A stretch of 64,000 nt of DNA from Aquiflexum gelatinilyticum (GCF_024741135.1 NZ_JANSUY010000013.1:1-64000); one strand, 5' to 3'; shown: positions 17,884 to 27,424, numbered from the stretch's first letter. The notes: generated from the letters alone by a model not told the origin. Made by a program: numbers and translations.

Positions 17884-18303
17884 TCATTCCCCAAAGTACT
17901 CTACAAAATTCCTTGGGGTTTCGTAAAGCGTGAGTTTGTATAATTTTCCTTGAGAGACGATTTTGTTGACGGCAGGTTCGAGAATTTTCCAGAATTCCAT
18001 GACAAGGTTTTCGCAACTTGCCATTTTGCCCTGCATGAAATCCACATCAATATTGAGGTTTTTGTGGTCTACTTTATCTATCACCAAAGTACGGATGATG
18101 GTACTGAGTTGCTTCAAATCCACCACGAAACCTGTTTCCGGATCGGGGATTCCTTTGACAGTGACGATCAACTCAAAATTATGACCATGCCAATTTACAT
18201 TGGCGCAAGGTCCAAATACAGCAATGTTTTTTTCTTCAGACCAATTGGGATTCCAAAGCTTATGTGCGGCGTTGAAATGTTCTTTTCTACAAACGTGTAC
18301 CAT
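17884..18303 (-). CDS. 6-pyruvoyl-tetrahydropterin synthase / QueD family protein
   Basis: A 139-residue T-fold enzyme of COG0720. Zinc ligands His14, His39 and His41 and the catalytic Cys33 are present. The spacing is C33-x5-H39-G-H41-N, the pattern of 6-pyruvoyl-tetrahydropterin synthase (PTPS-I), whereas QueD enzymes of queuosine synthesis usually show C-x3-HGH. The surrounding FGPCANVNWHGHN resembles the mammalian enzyme. It may therefore make 6-pyruvoyl-tetrahydropterin from dihydroneopterin triphosphate and not (only) the queuosine precursor; dual activity is also possible. queE is in the window but 9 kb away. Confidence 0.85.
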   Translation of the reverse strand: MVHVCRKEHFNAAHKLWNPNWSEEKNIAVFGPCANVNWHGHNFELIVTVKGIPDPETGFVVDLKQLSTIIRTLVIDKVDHKNLNIDVDFMQGKMASCENLVMEFWKILEPAVNKIVSQGKLYKLTLYETPRNFVEYFGE

Positions 18304-18379
18304 CCTCAGATTCTAATGAGGTGCAAAAATACATAAAAAGTATAAGGATAGACAAATCAAAAGTCTATTAGAAAAGAAA

Positions 18380-18398
18380 CCCTTTCCAAAGGAAAGGG
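18380..18398 (-). terminator. Hairpin after the 18405-19085 gene
   Basis: A perfect 8-bp stem CCCTTTCC/GGAAAGGG with a 3-base loop, followed on the minus strand by TTTCTTTTC. It ends the SusC/SusD-linked gene group. Confidence 0.6.
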
Positions 18399-18404
18399 CT
18401 TTTA

Positions 18405-19085
18405 TCATTCTTGAATGTTTAATAATTGAATCAATCTTATGGCATCAGATTTTTCTTTGAGATCAAGCGAATAGTCACTTATCAAACTTGTTGCTTTTTC
18501 CGTATCCTCCTCAAAAGTTTCTTTCAAATACTTGGACTTGGTTTTGAGGAGCGTGGTTTCCCCATCCTTTACGATGTATAACTCTTCAATCGTTTGAAAG
18601 GCCTTCGCTCTTTGGGAGCCATAAGTAGCCGTCAAATCATCTCCCATAGTTTTGTAATGATGGGCAATCAATGAATATTTTCCATCAACCAAAATCTCAA
18701 CAAATACATTTGCCCCGGCTTGGGGTATGGAATAGCCTGATCTAAATAATCTTGGATATGATTCGGTATTGAGGATAAAACCCGAAATTTTCCCAGGATA
18801 ATACGCAATCAACTGACCATCCATTTTATGTTCCAGGGTATTGTCATAAGAATTAAAAGCGATGGTCAAGTTAGCTGCTGTATCTTGTTCGGAAAAAATG
18901 ATACTTCCTATTTCGAAATCCAATAAATATGCAGAACCTTTAACTTCTGAATAAGGATTGGTCAAGACCGGCCTTCCGCCTGAGGCATCATCTTTCAATA
19001 ACTTCAACTGTGCAATAGCAGGATTGACTAATCCTGTCAAAAGCACAAATACTGCAATTTTTAAACTAATTTTTCTCATATTCAA
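18405..19085 (-). CDS. Secreted protein of unknown function
   Basis: A 226-residue protein with a signal peptide (residues 1-27, ending in PAIA before QLKLL). I do not recognise the family. The mature part starts with a Gly/Pro-containing stretch (SGGRPVLTNPYSEVKGSAYLL) and is beta-rich, ending in a charged helical tail (about 180-226). It follows the SusD and lipoprotein genes on the same strand but behind a hairpin (19095-19116), so it may be expressed separately or by readthrough. No catalytic motif is seen. Confidence 0.6.
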   Translation of the reverse strand: MNMRKISLKIAVFVLLTGLVNPAIAQLKLLKDDASGGRPVLTNPYSEVKGSAYLLDFEIGSIIFSEQDTAANLTIAFNSYDNTLEHKMDGQLIAYYPGKISGFILNTESYPRLFRSGYSIPQAGANVFVEILVDGKYSLIAHHYKTMGDDLTATYGSQRAKAFQTIEELYIVKDGETTLLKTKSKYLKETFEEDTEKATSLISDYSLDLKEKSDAIRLIQLLNIQE

Positions 19086-19094
19086 AATTAAAAA

Positions 19095-19116
19095 AAAGGC
19101 TGGTTTCCCAGCCTTT
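19095..19116 (-). terminator. Terminator of the SusC/SusD operon
   Basis: AAAGGCTGG pairs with CCAGCCTTT around a 4-base loop; on the minus strand it is followed by a run of eight T. It lies between the lipoprotein gene and the next downstream gene. Confidence 0.75.
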
Positions 19117-19141
19117 TAATCTAAACTTTTAAGCAAATAAA

Positions 19142-19627
19142 TTAAGAATCAGGTGCAGCAGGTCTTGTAATTCTTAACTGCACTCTTTTATAATTTTCAC
19201 TTGGAGCTATTTGCGCATTTCCATCCAATTCCAGCAAAAGGTCAACAGATCCACCGATAGCACCGGTATTAAGGATGGTGACCACTGCATTGGCAGTGCT
19301 TGAATTTGCAGGGATTACAAGTGAACCTGATACAGAGAAATCGGTTCCTGCAACAGCCGTAGTACCATCAGGAACAATTTTAAATGCGATCGTTTCATCT
19401 GAAGTTCTTTGAGCACCAACAAGATTTACCTGAAGGTTCACTGTACCCACTGTATTGGCTACAGTGATTCTTGGATATGCAGGATTTGATGTCCCTGCTA
19501 GAGGTGTCCTCACCACTGCATCTTGGAATTCTACAACTGCACCTGACCATGTTGGATAGTTTTGCTCAATACAAGAAGAGAATGCCAAAACCAAGGCCAA
19601 TGATAATAATGATAGTATCTTTTTCAT
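19142..19627 (-). CDS. Surface lipoprotein, SusCD-associated
   Basis: A 161-residue protein with a lipoprotein signal peptide (lipobox LAFSSC, Cys19). The mature part is one or two beta-sandwich domains with a Calx-beta-like pattern (AVAGTDFSVSGSLVIPANSS followed by a strand-rich tail), similar in outline to DUF4843/DUF1735-type proteins found after SusD genes. It starts 12 bases downstream of the SusD stop. A role as an accessory surface-binding lipoprotein is inference from position. Confidence 0.65.
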   Translation of the reverse strand: MKKILSLLSLALVLAFSSCIEQNYPTWSGAVVEFQDAVVRTPLAGTSNPAYPRITVANTVGTVNLQVNLVGAQRTSDETIAFKIVPDGTTAVAGTDFSVSGSLVIPANSSTANAVVTILNTGAIGGSVDLLLELDGNAQIAPSENYKRVQLRITRPAAPDS

Positions 19628-19639
19628 GTTAAATTCAGT

Positions 19640-21157
19640 TTAGTAGCCTCTATTTTGGTTCAAGTTAGGGTTACCATCAACTTCTCTTTGAGGAATTGGA
19701 GGAAGGATTTTGAAATCATCAAAAGTTAGGTTGACAACGGGAGTGGTTTTGATAACATCCTTACCATATCTTTTCAAATCAAACCATCTGTGTCCTTCGA
19801 ATGCAAACTCCTTGAATCTCTCCAAAAGAATTTCGTCCAATAATGCCTGACCTGAAAGCGTGACAGGAGCCAAACCTCTAAGCGCTTTGAAAGCATTCAA
19901 TTCAGTTAAAGCAGCTGCTTCATTACCAGGAATGTGGTAGTTAGCTTCAGCCCTGTTTAGGTGCATTTCAGATTTTCTGATTACAGGCACATTATCTCCG
20001 TATGCAAATCCATTCTTAGAAGCAAATTTGATACATTCGATCTGACGGCCTGCACCTCTTACGGTATTACCTGTGGTATATAAGAAAGCTCTGACATCAT
20101 CATTTCTGGTTACATCCCAGTTGTTATTATCATTCGCAGGTGTACCGATCTGCAATTGGGTCAATCCAAAGAAACCTCTTACAGTTGCATTTGGAATGAA
20201 ATCACCCCAACCACCCTGAGAGTTTTTATTCGCAGTCAAGCTAAGCAAAGTGGTATAAGACGTCTGAAGTGACTCATTTACACCGATAGCTTCACCTGGA
20301 ATTGCAAATCTCACCTCAAACATAGACTCAGGATTTACTTCTGCTCTCCAACCATTTACATAAGCTTGTCCTCCTAATACTGTACCGACATTACTTGCCA
20401 AGGCAGTAGTTGCTTCGTCAGCAGCTTTTGCCCAATCACCTCTGTACAATGCAACTCTGGAAAGTAAAGCAGATGCTGCTGCAGAAGAAGCAAAATAGGT
20501 ACCTCTTGAGGTCAACAAAGTTTTTGCAGCTTCCAAATCTGCATAAATCTGGGTGTAAACCTGGTCAATGGTAGACCTTGGAGTCTGACGTGCCAAGGCT
20601 GCATCGGAAGTAATTACACCTTCCAATACCAATGGAATACCTCCCTCATCGGTAACACCCGGTGTATAAATAGCAGTAGGGATGTAGGAATAAACCTTGA
20701 TCAAATCAAAGTAGTACAAAGCTCTTAAGAATTTGGCTTCGCCTTCCCATCTCGCCAACTGCGCTGCTGACGCACCCTGAACATTAGGAAGCCCATCGAT
20801 GATCAGGTTGGCTTCGTTGATGGCAAAATAACTGTTGGCCCAAAAATTTCCTAAGTTTCCAAAATGAGCGTTTGGTTGGTTATTGTTTTCCCCAATCAAT
20901 CGGCCTGAGTTGGAGGTAGTCTGTCCAACATCTGCTAAGGCATCAGAAAGCGCCAACAAATCTCTACCATAATTTGAAACAGGTCTCAATCTCGCATAAA
21001 CAGAATTGAGAGCAGCACCTACTGCATCAGGAGTATTCAGTGCTCCGTTAGCGTCTATTGATTGTCTAGGATCAACTTGTAACAAGTCATCACAAGAAGT
21101 CATAAAGAATGACCCTGCTAGGACAAAGGATAAGACAATTTTATTTATAAATTTCAT
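19640..21157 (-). CDS. SusD/RagB family nutrient-binding lipoprotein
   Basis: A 505-residue outer-surface lipoprotein (lipobox ending MTSC, followed by DDLLQVDPRQ) with the helical TPR-like SusD fold; the C-terminal RagB/SusD part has the typical KRYGKD and GHRWFDLKR motifs. It pairs with the SusC transporter just upstream and acts as its lid and ligand-binding partner. The frame continues to 21199 inside the susC gene, but AAGGAA nine bases before the ATG at 21157 favours that start. No glycosidase or protease gene is adjacent, so the substrate cannot be deduced. Confidence 0.92.
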   Translation of the reverse strand: MKFINKIVLSFVLAGSFFMTSCDDLLQVDPRQSIDANGALNTPDAVGAALNSVYARLRPVSNYGRDLLALSDALADVGQTTSNSGRLIGENNNQPNAHFGNLGNFWANSYFAINEANLIIDGLPNVQGASAAQLARWEGEAKFLRALYYFDLIKVYSYIPTAIYTPGVTDEGGIPLVLEGVITSDAALARQTPRSTIDQVYTQIYADLEAAKTLLTSRGTYFASSAAASALLSRVALYRGDWAKAADEATTALASNVGTVLGGQAYVNGWRAEVNPESMFEVRFAIPGEAIGVNESLQTSYTTLLSLTANKNSQGGWGDFIPNATVRGFFGLTQLQIGTPANDNNNWDVTRNDDVRAFLYTTGNTVRGAGRQIECIKFASKNGFAYGDNVPVIRKSEMHLNRAEANYHIPGNEAAALTELNAFKALRGLAPVTLSGQALLDEILLERFKEFAFEGHRWFDLKRYGKDVIKTTPVVNLTFDDFKILPPIPQREVDGNPNLNQNRGY

Positions 21158-21179
21158 GTTTTTCATTTCCTTAAGATGT

Positions 21180-24100
21180 TTAGAATCCGATTTGAACACC
21201 TATGGTATAGTTTTTAGTCAAAGGAATCTGACCTGTACCTGCACCTACGAACTCAGGATCGTATCCCGGATAGTCTGCATAAGTCCAAAGGTTCAATCCC
21301 TGTGCATAAATTCTTGCTCTTGTCAATCCAAGATTTCTTACCAAAGTTGGGCTAAATTCATAAGCCAAAGTTAACTGAGACAACCTGATAAAATCAGCTT
21401 TCAACAAATTGGCTGAACCTGTACCTCTTGATGCACCTCGCACTTCATTTCCTGCATTGGTGGTCAAGTTTCTTGGAATGTCTGTGATCTGTCCCGGAGT
21501 AGTCCATCTTCTGTCATTGACTTCTCTCAAGGCATTAAGGGTCAATCGGGTACCATTTTCTCTTAAGAAATTGTACTGACCATCAGAAACCACTGCACCA
21601 TATTCATACGTGAAGAATGCAATAAGTTCAAATCCTTTGTATCTAAAGGTATTGTTCAAACCTCCGAAGGTGGTAGCCAAGTTCGAACCTTGGTACTGTC
21701 TGTCAGCAGCCAATGGTAAATAAGTGATGTTTCCATTGATATCATACCACATCGGACGGCCCGTAGCAGGATTGACACCCGCATAAGTCGCCAAGAAGAA
21801 GGATCCTGGAGCAGCAACACCGTCATTTGCAGGGTTACCTACGGGCTGTCCTACTGCAAGGCCTGGGTTAGCTGGAAGGAATTCTAATCCATCATATAAG
21901 CTGACAATCTGATTTTTGATATAAGTGAAATTGAAAGAAGTATTCCATCTGAAACCACCTTTGTCAACGTTTATGGTAGAAACTTCAAATTCGATACCTT
22001 TATTCTGCAATTCTCCGACATTGTTGGCAATTGTTCCAAAACCGTTTGTCCAAAGTATCGGCTGATCTAACAACAAGTCTTTGGTCCTTCTATCGAATAC
22101 GTCCAATGAACCTGTAATCCTATTGCTCAAGAAACCGTAGTCCAAACCAAGGTTGAATGTTACGTTTGATTCCCATCCAAGATCAAGGTTTGCAAGAGAT
22201 GTTGGTCTAATACCTGCCTGACCGGCGTAGTTTCCTCCACCGCCATATAGACCTCTAGCGGCAAAGTTTCCGATTTGGTCGTTCCCTGTTTTACCATAAG
22301 AAGTTCTTAACTTCAAATCTGATACTACTTCACTGTTTTGCAAGAAACTTTCTTCCACAATATTCCAGCCTAATCTGATAGAAGGGAACAAACCGTATTG
22401 ATTGTTCGCTCCAAATCTTGAAGAACCGTCATATCTAGCAGTTACAGTTGCCAAGTATTTTTTCTTGTAATCATAGCTTCCTGAAATGAAAGCACCCGCT
22501 CTTTTGTAACCTGTCCAAAATCCAGTAATAGATTCAGGAGTAGCTGCCGATTGGATTGTTCTAAACTGGAAAGTAGGGAAACCGATACCAGCACCTGAAA
22601 GACCCTGTCTTGTTTCAGATACATATTCCAAACCGAAGATTCCGGATACGTTATGTACATTTCCAAAGGTTTTGTTCCAGTTCAAAGTCTGGGTAGTGAT
22701 AAATCTTGTTCTCCAGTCTGACTGCTCGGAAGCTCTACCGACTACACCTGCTCCATCTGGAGTTCTAGGATCCCTGTAGGATTCTCCTTGAAGCAATCTG
22801 TAATCCAAACCAAATAATGATCTGAATACCAAATTGTCCAATATTTTGTAATTGGCGACAATATTACCTACAACGGTGTTGGTTCTTTGAAGACCTGAGT
22901 TATATTCATTGACCAAAACAATATTTTGACCTAAAACTCCACCAATTGAAGTATTAAAGGATCCATCTTCATTGTAAATTGGGTTATGAGGCAACACCGC
23001 AGATGCGGAGAAAGCCGGGTTACCCAAGAAAGCACCATCAACAGCGAAAGGAATGTTTTGCTGGAAAGTGGAAAGGTTAAGACTTGTTTCAAGATTCAAT
23101 CTTGAATTTGCCTGATGAGTCAAAGCCACCCTTACAGTACCTCTTTCAAAGTCAACAGGCTTGAAAGATGATTCTTGATAATTATATGATCCTGACAAGA
23201 AGAAAGTGGTTTTGTCATCACCACCTGAAACAGAAAGTTCATAATTCTGGATTTTTCCTGTTCCCATCACTTCTCTCTGCCAATCATATGTCGGAAGACC
23301 TTGACCGATAGCTTCCAAATCAGCAGGAGTTAATGTCTGCCAGTTAGCAGGTAGACGGCCCATGTTGTTTAGGGTATTCGCCTCTGGAAGCGTATTTCCG
23401 GAGTTTTGGTAAGCTTCTCTTCTCATTTCATACCATTCAGCTCCACCTAATACATCCAGGTATTTCATTGGCTGTGTAGAACCTCCAAAAGCATTGAATT
23501 CAAATCTAGCTTTACCCTGCTTACCTCTTTTTGTTGTGATGATAACAACACCATTTGCAGCCTGAGATCCATAGATGGCAGCAGAAGCAGCATCTTTCAA
23601 AATCTCCATTGACTCGATGTCATTTGGGTTCAAGAATGCAAGTGGGTTGGATTGGGTAAAGTTGGCATTGGATTGGTTATTCAACTGAACACCATCCACA
23701 ATGAACAAAGGCTCATTACCGGCATTGATTGATCCTACACCACGGATTCGGATATTCACCGCGCCACCCGGAAGACCGTTGGCAGATCTTACCTGGACAC
23801 CTGAAGCCCTACCTTGCAAAGCCCTGTCAAATGACTGCATTGGCAAGTTTTGGATCAATTCCCCTTTCACAGAAGAAATAGCACCTGTAACTTCTCTTTT
23901 TTGCTGAACACCGTAACCTGTTACGATCACTTCTCCCAAACTAGCAATGTCTGGTTGCAATTCAACGACGATTTGGGATCTGTTTCCAAGAGAAACCTCT
24001 TGGTCAACGAATCCCGTAAAACTAAATACCAAGACATTACTGCCCTCTGGTACATTAAGTGAGAATTTACCATCTAAATCAGTAGCTGCACCGATTGTAG

Positions 24101-24242
24101 TACCTTTCACCACGACTGAAGCACCTGGAAGCGGAAGACGATCCTCACCGGATGTCACCGTTCCAGTCACAACGCGCCCTTGTGCAAATGCTGCCGCACC
24201 TACAAAAAGAAGCATTAGTCCTAGAAGTAAAACTTTCTTCAT
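21180..24242 (-). CDS. SusC/RagA family TonB-linked outer membrane transporter
   Basis: A 1020-residue TonB-dependent transporter. It has a signal peptide (ending AAAFAQ), a carboxypeptidase-like regulatory domain (about 22-105 with LPGASVVVKGTTIGAATDLDG), a plug domain (about 115-230, with VIVTGYGVQQKREVTGAIS and LFIVDGVQLNN), and a 22-strand barrel ending in VQIGF. ATG at 24242 begins the signal peptide and is preferred over 24302. It forms a complex with the SusD protein encoded 22 bases downstream. A long AT-rich region precedes it. Confidence 0.95.
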   Translation of the reverse strand: MKKVLLLGLMLLFVGAAAFAQGRVVTGTVTSGEDRLPLPGASVVVKGTTIGAATDLDGKFSLNVPEGSNVLVFSFTGFVDQEVSLGNRSQIVVELQPDIASLGEVIVTGYGVQQKREVTGAISSVKGELIQNLPMQSFDRALQGRASGVQVRSANGLPGGAVNIRIRGVGSINAGNEPLFIVDGVQLNNQSNANFTQSNPLAFLNPNDIESMEILKDAASAAIYGSQAANGVVIITTKRGKQGKARFEFNAFGGSTQPMKYLDVLGGAEWYEMRREAYQNSGNTLPEANTLNNMGRLPANWQTLTPADLEAIGQGLPTYDWQREVMGTGKIQNYELSVSGGDDKTTFFLSGSYNYQESSFKPVDFERGTVRVALTHQANSRLNLETSLNLSTFQQNIPFAVDGAFLGNPAFSASAVLPHNPIYNEDGSFNTSIGGVLGQNIVLVNEYNSGLQRTNTVVGNIVANYKILDNLVFRSLFGLDYRLLQGESYRDPRTPDGAGVVGRASEQSDWRTRFITTQTLNWNKTFGNVHNVSGIFGLEYVSETRQGLSGAGIGFPTFQFRTIQSAATPESITGFWTGYKRAGAFISGSYDYKKKYLATVTARYDGSSRFGANNQYGLFPSIRLGWNIVEESFLQNSEVVSDLKLRTSYGKTGNDQIGNFAARGLYGGGGNYAGQAGIRPTSLANLDLGWESNVTFNLGLDYGFLSNRITGSLDVFDRRTKDLLLDQPILWTNGFGTIANNVGELQNKGIEFEVSTINVDKGGFRWNTSFNFTYIKNQIVSLYDGLEFLPANPGLAVGQPVGNPANDGVAAPGSFFLATYAGVNPATGRPMWYDINGNITYLPLAADRQYQGSNLATTFGGLNNTFRYKGFELIAFFTYEYGAVVSDGQYNFLRENGTRLTLNALREVNDRRWTTPGQITDIPRNLTTNAGNEVRGASRGTGSANLLKADFIRLSQLTLAYEFSPTLVRNLGLTRARIYAQGLNLWTYADYPGYDPEFVGAGTGQIPLTKNYTIGVQIGF

Positions 24243-24302
24243 AAATTGTTTTTTTTGGTTTAACGATATTCCAATTTTATCCATTAACCTCTGATAATCC
24301 AA

Positions 24303-24788
24303 AATCGTTTAAAAAATTTACATATATGGCAGTGGAACAATGATTTAAGAATATTTGGTATTTAGACAAAAGGGGACATATTATTTTCCCATTTTTAGAA
24401 AATCCGCATGATATAAAAAAAAGGAACCTGTTAACGGTGTGTTAACGAAATAAAATAATTTTTAACTTTTGTTAACAATATTTTTTGAATTACAAATTAA
24501 AGAGGTCTTTGTTACTTAATTTTTAAACTTAAATATTACACATATTTAAAATGAAAAAAATAATAAAATAGAATATAAATTGACTTTTTAAAAAAAAATA
24601 TATAATTATTATAATAAAAACTAAATTCTAAAAAATTACAAATAAATCAATATAATATACTGAAAAATGTACTAAATCAGAGAATTATATCAAATACAAA
24701 TAAAATATCAGAATTTTTATTAATTATTGAACGATTCTAAAAAATAATGTCTATACATCAAATTTGATTTATTAACATTAAATTAAAA
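24303..24788. other. AT-rich upstream region of susC with GTTAAC repeats
   Basis: About 486 bases without a gene. From about 24480 to 24785 the sequence is extremely AT-rich, with many A and T tracts that could bend DNA. Near the susC side there are three copies of the palindrome GTTAAC (24430, 24441 and 24471), two of them in an 11-base direct repeat TGTTAACGGTG-TGTTAACG. These are candidate regulator sites for the SusC/SusD operon. I could not find a clear TAnnTTTG element on the minus strand. Confidence 0.5.
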
Positions 24789-26708
24789 TTACTTTATAGA
24801 AATTGTAACCCTTCGGTTTAGCGCCTTGTTTTCGGGTGTGTCATTAGGTTGTATTGGTTCCCGATCTCCCTTTCCGTCTGTAGCTACCCTGATTTCAGGT
24901 ATTCCTTTTTCCATCAAAAATTTCTTCACACTTTCAGCCCTTCGAAGGCTGAGGCTCTCATTATACATTGGATTTCCCTGATTATCTGTGTGGCCGATGA
25001 TGGTGATTGCTACTTTGGGGTTTTCCATCAAAAAGTTATATAACCTCTTGAGAGAACTTGCTGACTCCTGCTTTAGGTCATCTTTGTCCAAGTCAAAAAA
25101 TATATTTTCGAAAACAAACTCTTCCCCTGAACCAATGGGTATGAGTGAGACCATCAGGTCTTTCTGATTTTTGAGGTTATCTCTATCTACATTGTAAATT
25201 TTTGGAAGGTATCCCTCTTTTTCCACATAAAGTCCAGAAAAGGATTTATCCGGATAAAGCATCATAAATTCCCCGGTTTTTCCATCAGAGCGGAATTCGT
25301 AAAGTGTACTGTCGTTGCTCAGGCTTACGAGGGAAAGTCTGGCATCTACCGGATCTCCGGTCTTACTGTTAAACACTTTTCCTTGGGTAACAATAAGATT
25401 TTCTCCTAATGAAATTTCTTCAGGAAATCTAAATTTGTAGAGGTAAGACCTTTCCTCCATAGTCTCATTGAAAGTGTTTTCGGTATAGTAAGCATAATCC
25501 CTCTGGGCGGTAATAAAAAGGGAAAACTGATCTAAGTGGTCATTTATGGGATAACCTAGATTCTCAGGATTTGTAAAGACTCCATTCTCAACCCTTGATA
25601 CAAATATATCCTGCCCTCCAAACCCTCTATGTCCGTCTGAAGCAAAAAACAAAATTTCATTGTTGAAGTAAATGAATGGAGAAACTTCATCTTTTGGAGT
25701 ATTGACAAGACTGCCGAGATTTTTGGCTTCTGACCATCCCCCATTTGGCATTCTAAGCGAATACCAAAGGTCTCTTCCGCCAAACCCTCCCCTTCTGTTT
25801 GAAGAGAAAAAAAGAATCCTTCCGTCAGCTGATAAAGAGGGTTGAGAATCCCAAAATCTTGAATTCACGGCCTTTCCCATATTTGAAGGCCTTTGCCACT
25901 CATCGTTTAACTTGTAAGCAATATAAAGGTCACAATCCCCAAAAGAATCCGGAGTCTCGCAGGAGGAAAATATCAGGATTTTGCCATCTGCAGAAATGGT
26001 GCAGGTTCCTTCATTGTAATTGGTATTGATGACACTGGAAATACTTGCAGGCTGGGACCATAGTTGGTCTTCCTCCGAAAAGTTGCTGGTAAACAAATCC
26101 TCATGTTCAAAATTTTTAAGTCCGTCTCTTTTTACAAAAATAATTTTCTTGCTATCTGCTGTAAGGACAGGAAAATATTGGAGGGAAAATCCATTTAAGG
26201 GCTCGTCCAATTTTTCCTTTTCAATAGAAAGTGCCTTTTCAAGCTGCAGGCTGATAAATTTCATTTGACTTTCAGTCTCCCTATAATCAATGCGTTGCTT
26301 GAAGCTGGGCTCTAACAATGGATTCGCATCATTATATTCCAAAAGGGATTCCTCGAACATGCCCATGGCCAAATAGCAATGCACCTTGAGCCATTTGAAT
26401 TCTCCTTTGATTTGGTTTTTTGCCTGCTTTGCTCTAGCCTCTCCCCTTTCAGCGACTTTAATCGCTTCTTGGGGTTTCCCTTTGGTCAAAAGGATTCTTC
26501 CCCATTTGATGTATGATTCCAAAAAACCCGCTTCCCTTTCAATGGACGCTCTGTATTTTTCAATTGCCTCATCATACATCCGCTTTTGAACCAATTCATC
26601 ACCCTCCTGATGCATTTTGATTGCCTTGTTGTCAATGATAGAATAGCCCTGACCGAATGAGAAAGAGATGAAAAAAAACAGGATTATACTAAGCAGGCTT
26701 ATCTTCAT
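24789..26708 (-). CDS. PorE-like protein: TPR, PD40 propeller, CRD and OmpA domain
   Basis: A 639-residue exported protein (signal peptide 1-19, ending FSFGQ). Domains in order: tetratricopeptide repeats (about 25-135), a beta-propeller with PD40/WD40-like blades (about 165-420; repeated LSADGRILFFSSNRRGGFGG-type motifs), a carboxypeptidase regulatory-like domain (about 435-515), and a C-terminal OmpA domain (about 530-639; FFDLDKDDL, GHTDNQG, NRRVTISIK) that binds peptidoglycan. This is the same order as in PorE of the type IX secretion system, which ties the secretion machine to the cell wall. Other PD40-OmpA paralogues exist in this phylum, so the exact role is not certain. Confidence 0.85.
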   Translation of the reverse strand: MKISLLSIILFFFISFSFGQGYSIIDNKAIKMHQEGDELVQKRMYDEAIEKYRASIEREAGFLESYIKWGRILLTKGKPQEAIKVAERGEARAKQAKNQIKGEFKWLKVHCYLAMGMFEESLLEYNDANPLLEPSFKQRIDYRETESQMKFISLQLEKALSIEKEKLDEPLNGFSLQYFPVLTADSKKIIFVKRDGLKNFEHEDLFTSNFSEEDQLWSQPASISSVINTNYNEGTCTISADGKILIFSSCETPDSFGDCDLYIAYKLNDEWQRPSNMGKAVNSRFWDSQPSLSADGRILFFSSNRRGGFGGRDLWYSLRMPNGGWSEAKNLGSLVNTPKDEVSPFIYFNNEILFFASDGHRGFGGQDIFVSRVENGVFTNPENLGYPINDHLDQFSLFITAQRDYAYYTENTFNETMEERSYLYKFRFPEEISLGENLIVTQGKVFNSKTGDPVDARLSLVSLSNDSTLYEFRSDGKTGEFMMLYPDKSFSGLYVEKEGYLPKIYNVDRDNLKNQKDLMVSLIPIGSGEEFVFENIFFDLDKDDLKQESASSLKRLYNFLMENPKVAITIIGHTDNQGNPMYNESLSLRRAESVKKFLMEKGIPEIRVATDGKGDREPIQPNDTPENKALNRRVTISIK

Positions 26709-26711
26709 GGG

Positions 26712-27341
26712 CTAAGGGATATCCATAAATTTATGTGTTTGTAGCGATATTTTCCAATTTGGATTTGATTTTACGTAATCAATCACTTTTTCGGTCATAT
26801 TTTCTTTTTTGCTCCACTCAGGCTGAAGAAGCTTTTGGCAGCTAGGTTTTACCTTGGAAGCATGTTCTTCTGCAAACGCAAAATCCGAATTATGATAGGC
26901 GATAACTTTCAGTTCATCCGCTTTTTCATAAATACTTGGGTGCGGTTTTTTAAATTTTTTTGGAGAAAAACACACCCAATCAAAAATCCCAGAAAAAGGA
27001 TGGGCACCTGAGGTTTCTATATGTATCCTAAATCCATTTTCTTTAAGTGCATAAGTCAATGGATATAAATTATACATCAAAGGCTCACCGCCGGTAATCA
27101 CTACAGTCCGTGAAGGAAACTTCATTGCTTCAGAAACGATGGAATCAACGGACCAAAGCGGCCATTTAGCTGCATCCCAGGAATCCTTGACATCACACCA
27201 AACACATCCAACATCACAACCTCCTAGCCTTATAAAGTAGGATGGGCTACCTGAAAAGGTGCCTTCGCCCTGAATCGTGTAAAATGCTTCCATCACAGGA
27301 AGTGCTGTTCCTTCCGATACTTCTATTTTGGAATTTTTCAT
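26712..27341 (-). CDS. queE: 7-carboxy-7-deazaguanine synthase (radical SAM)
   Basis: A 209-residue radical SAM enzyme of queuosine synthesis that rearranges 6-carboxytetrahydropterin to 7-carboxy-7-deazaguanine. The iron-sulfur motif is GCDVGCVWCD, with cysteines spaced C-x3-C-x2-C; FYTIQGEGTFSG and VVITGGEPLMYN are family signatures. It ends three bases before the PorE-like gene starts, so they may share a transcript. Its pathway partner QueD is not next to it; the COG0720 gene at 17884 has a PTPS-type motif. Confidence 0.93.
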   Translation of the reverse strand: MKNSKIEVSEGTALPVMEAFYTIQGEGTFSGSPSYFIRLGGCDVGCVWCDVKDSWDAAKWPLWSVDSIVSEAMKFPSRTVVITGGEPLMYNLYPLTYALKENGFRIHIETSGAHPFSGIFDWVCFSPKKFKKPHPSIYEKADELKVIAYHNSDFAFAEEHASKVKPSCQKLLQPEWSKKENMTEKVIDYVKSNPNWKISLQTHKFMDIP

Positions 27342-27424
27342 AATTTTTGATAAAGCGGGTAATTGAACCGCTGGGTAAATAATTGATTTTAAGTCTGCAA
27401 ATGTAGGGTAAAAAAGGTAGAATG

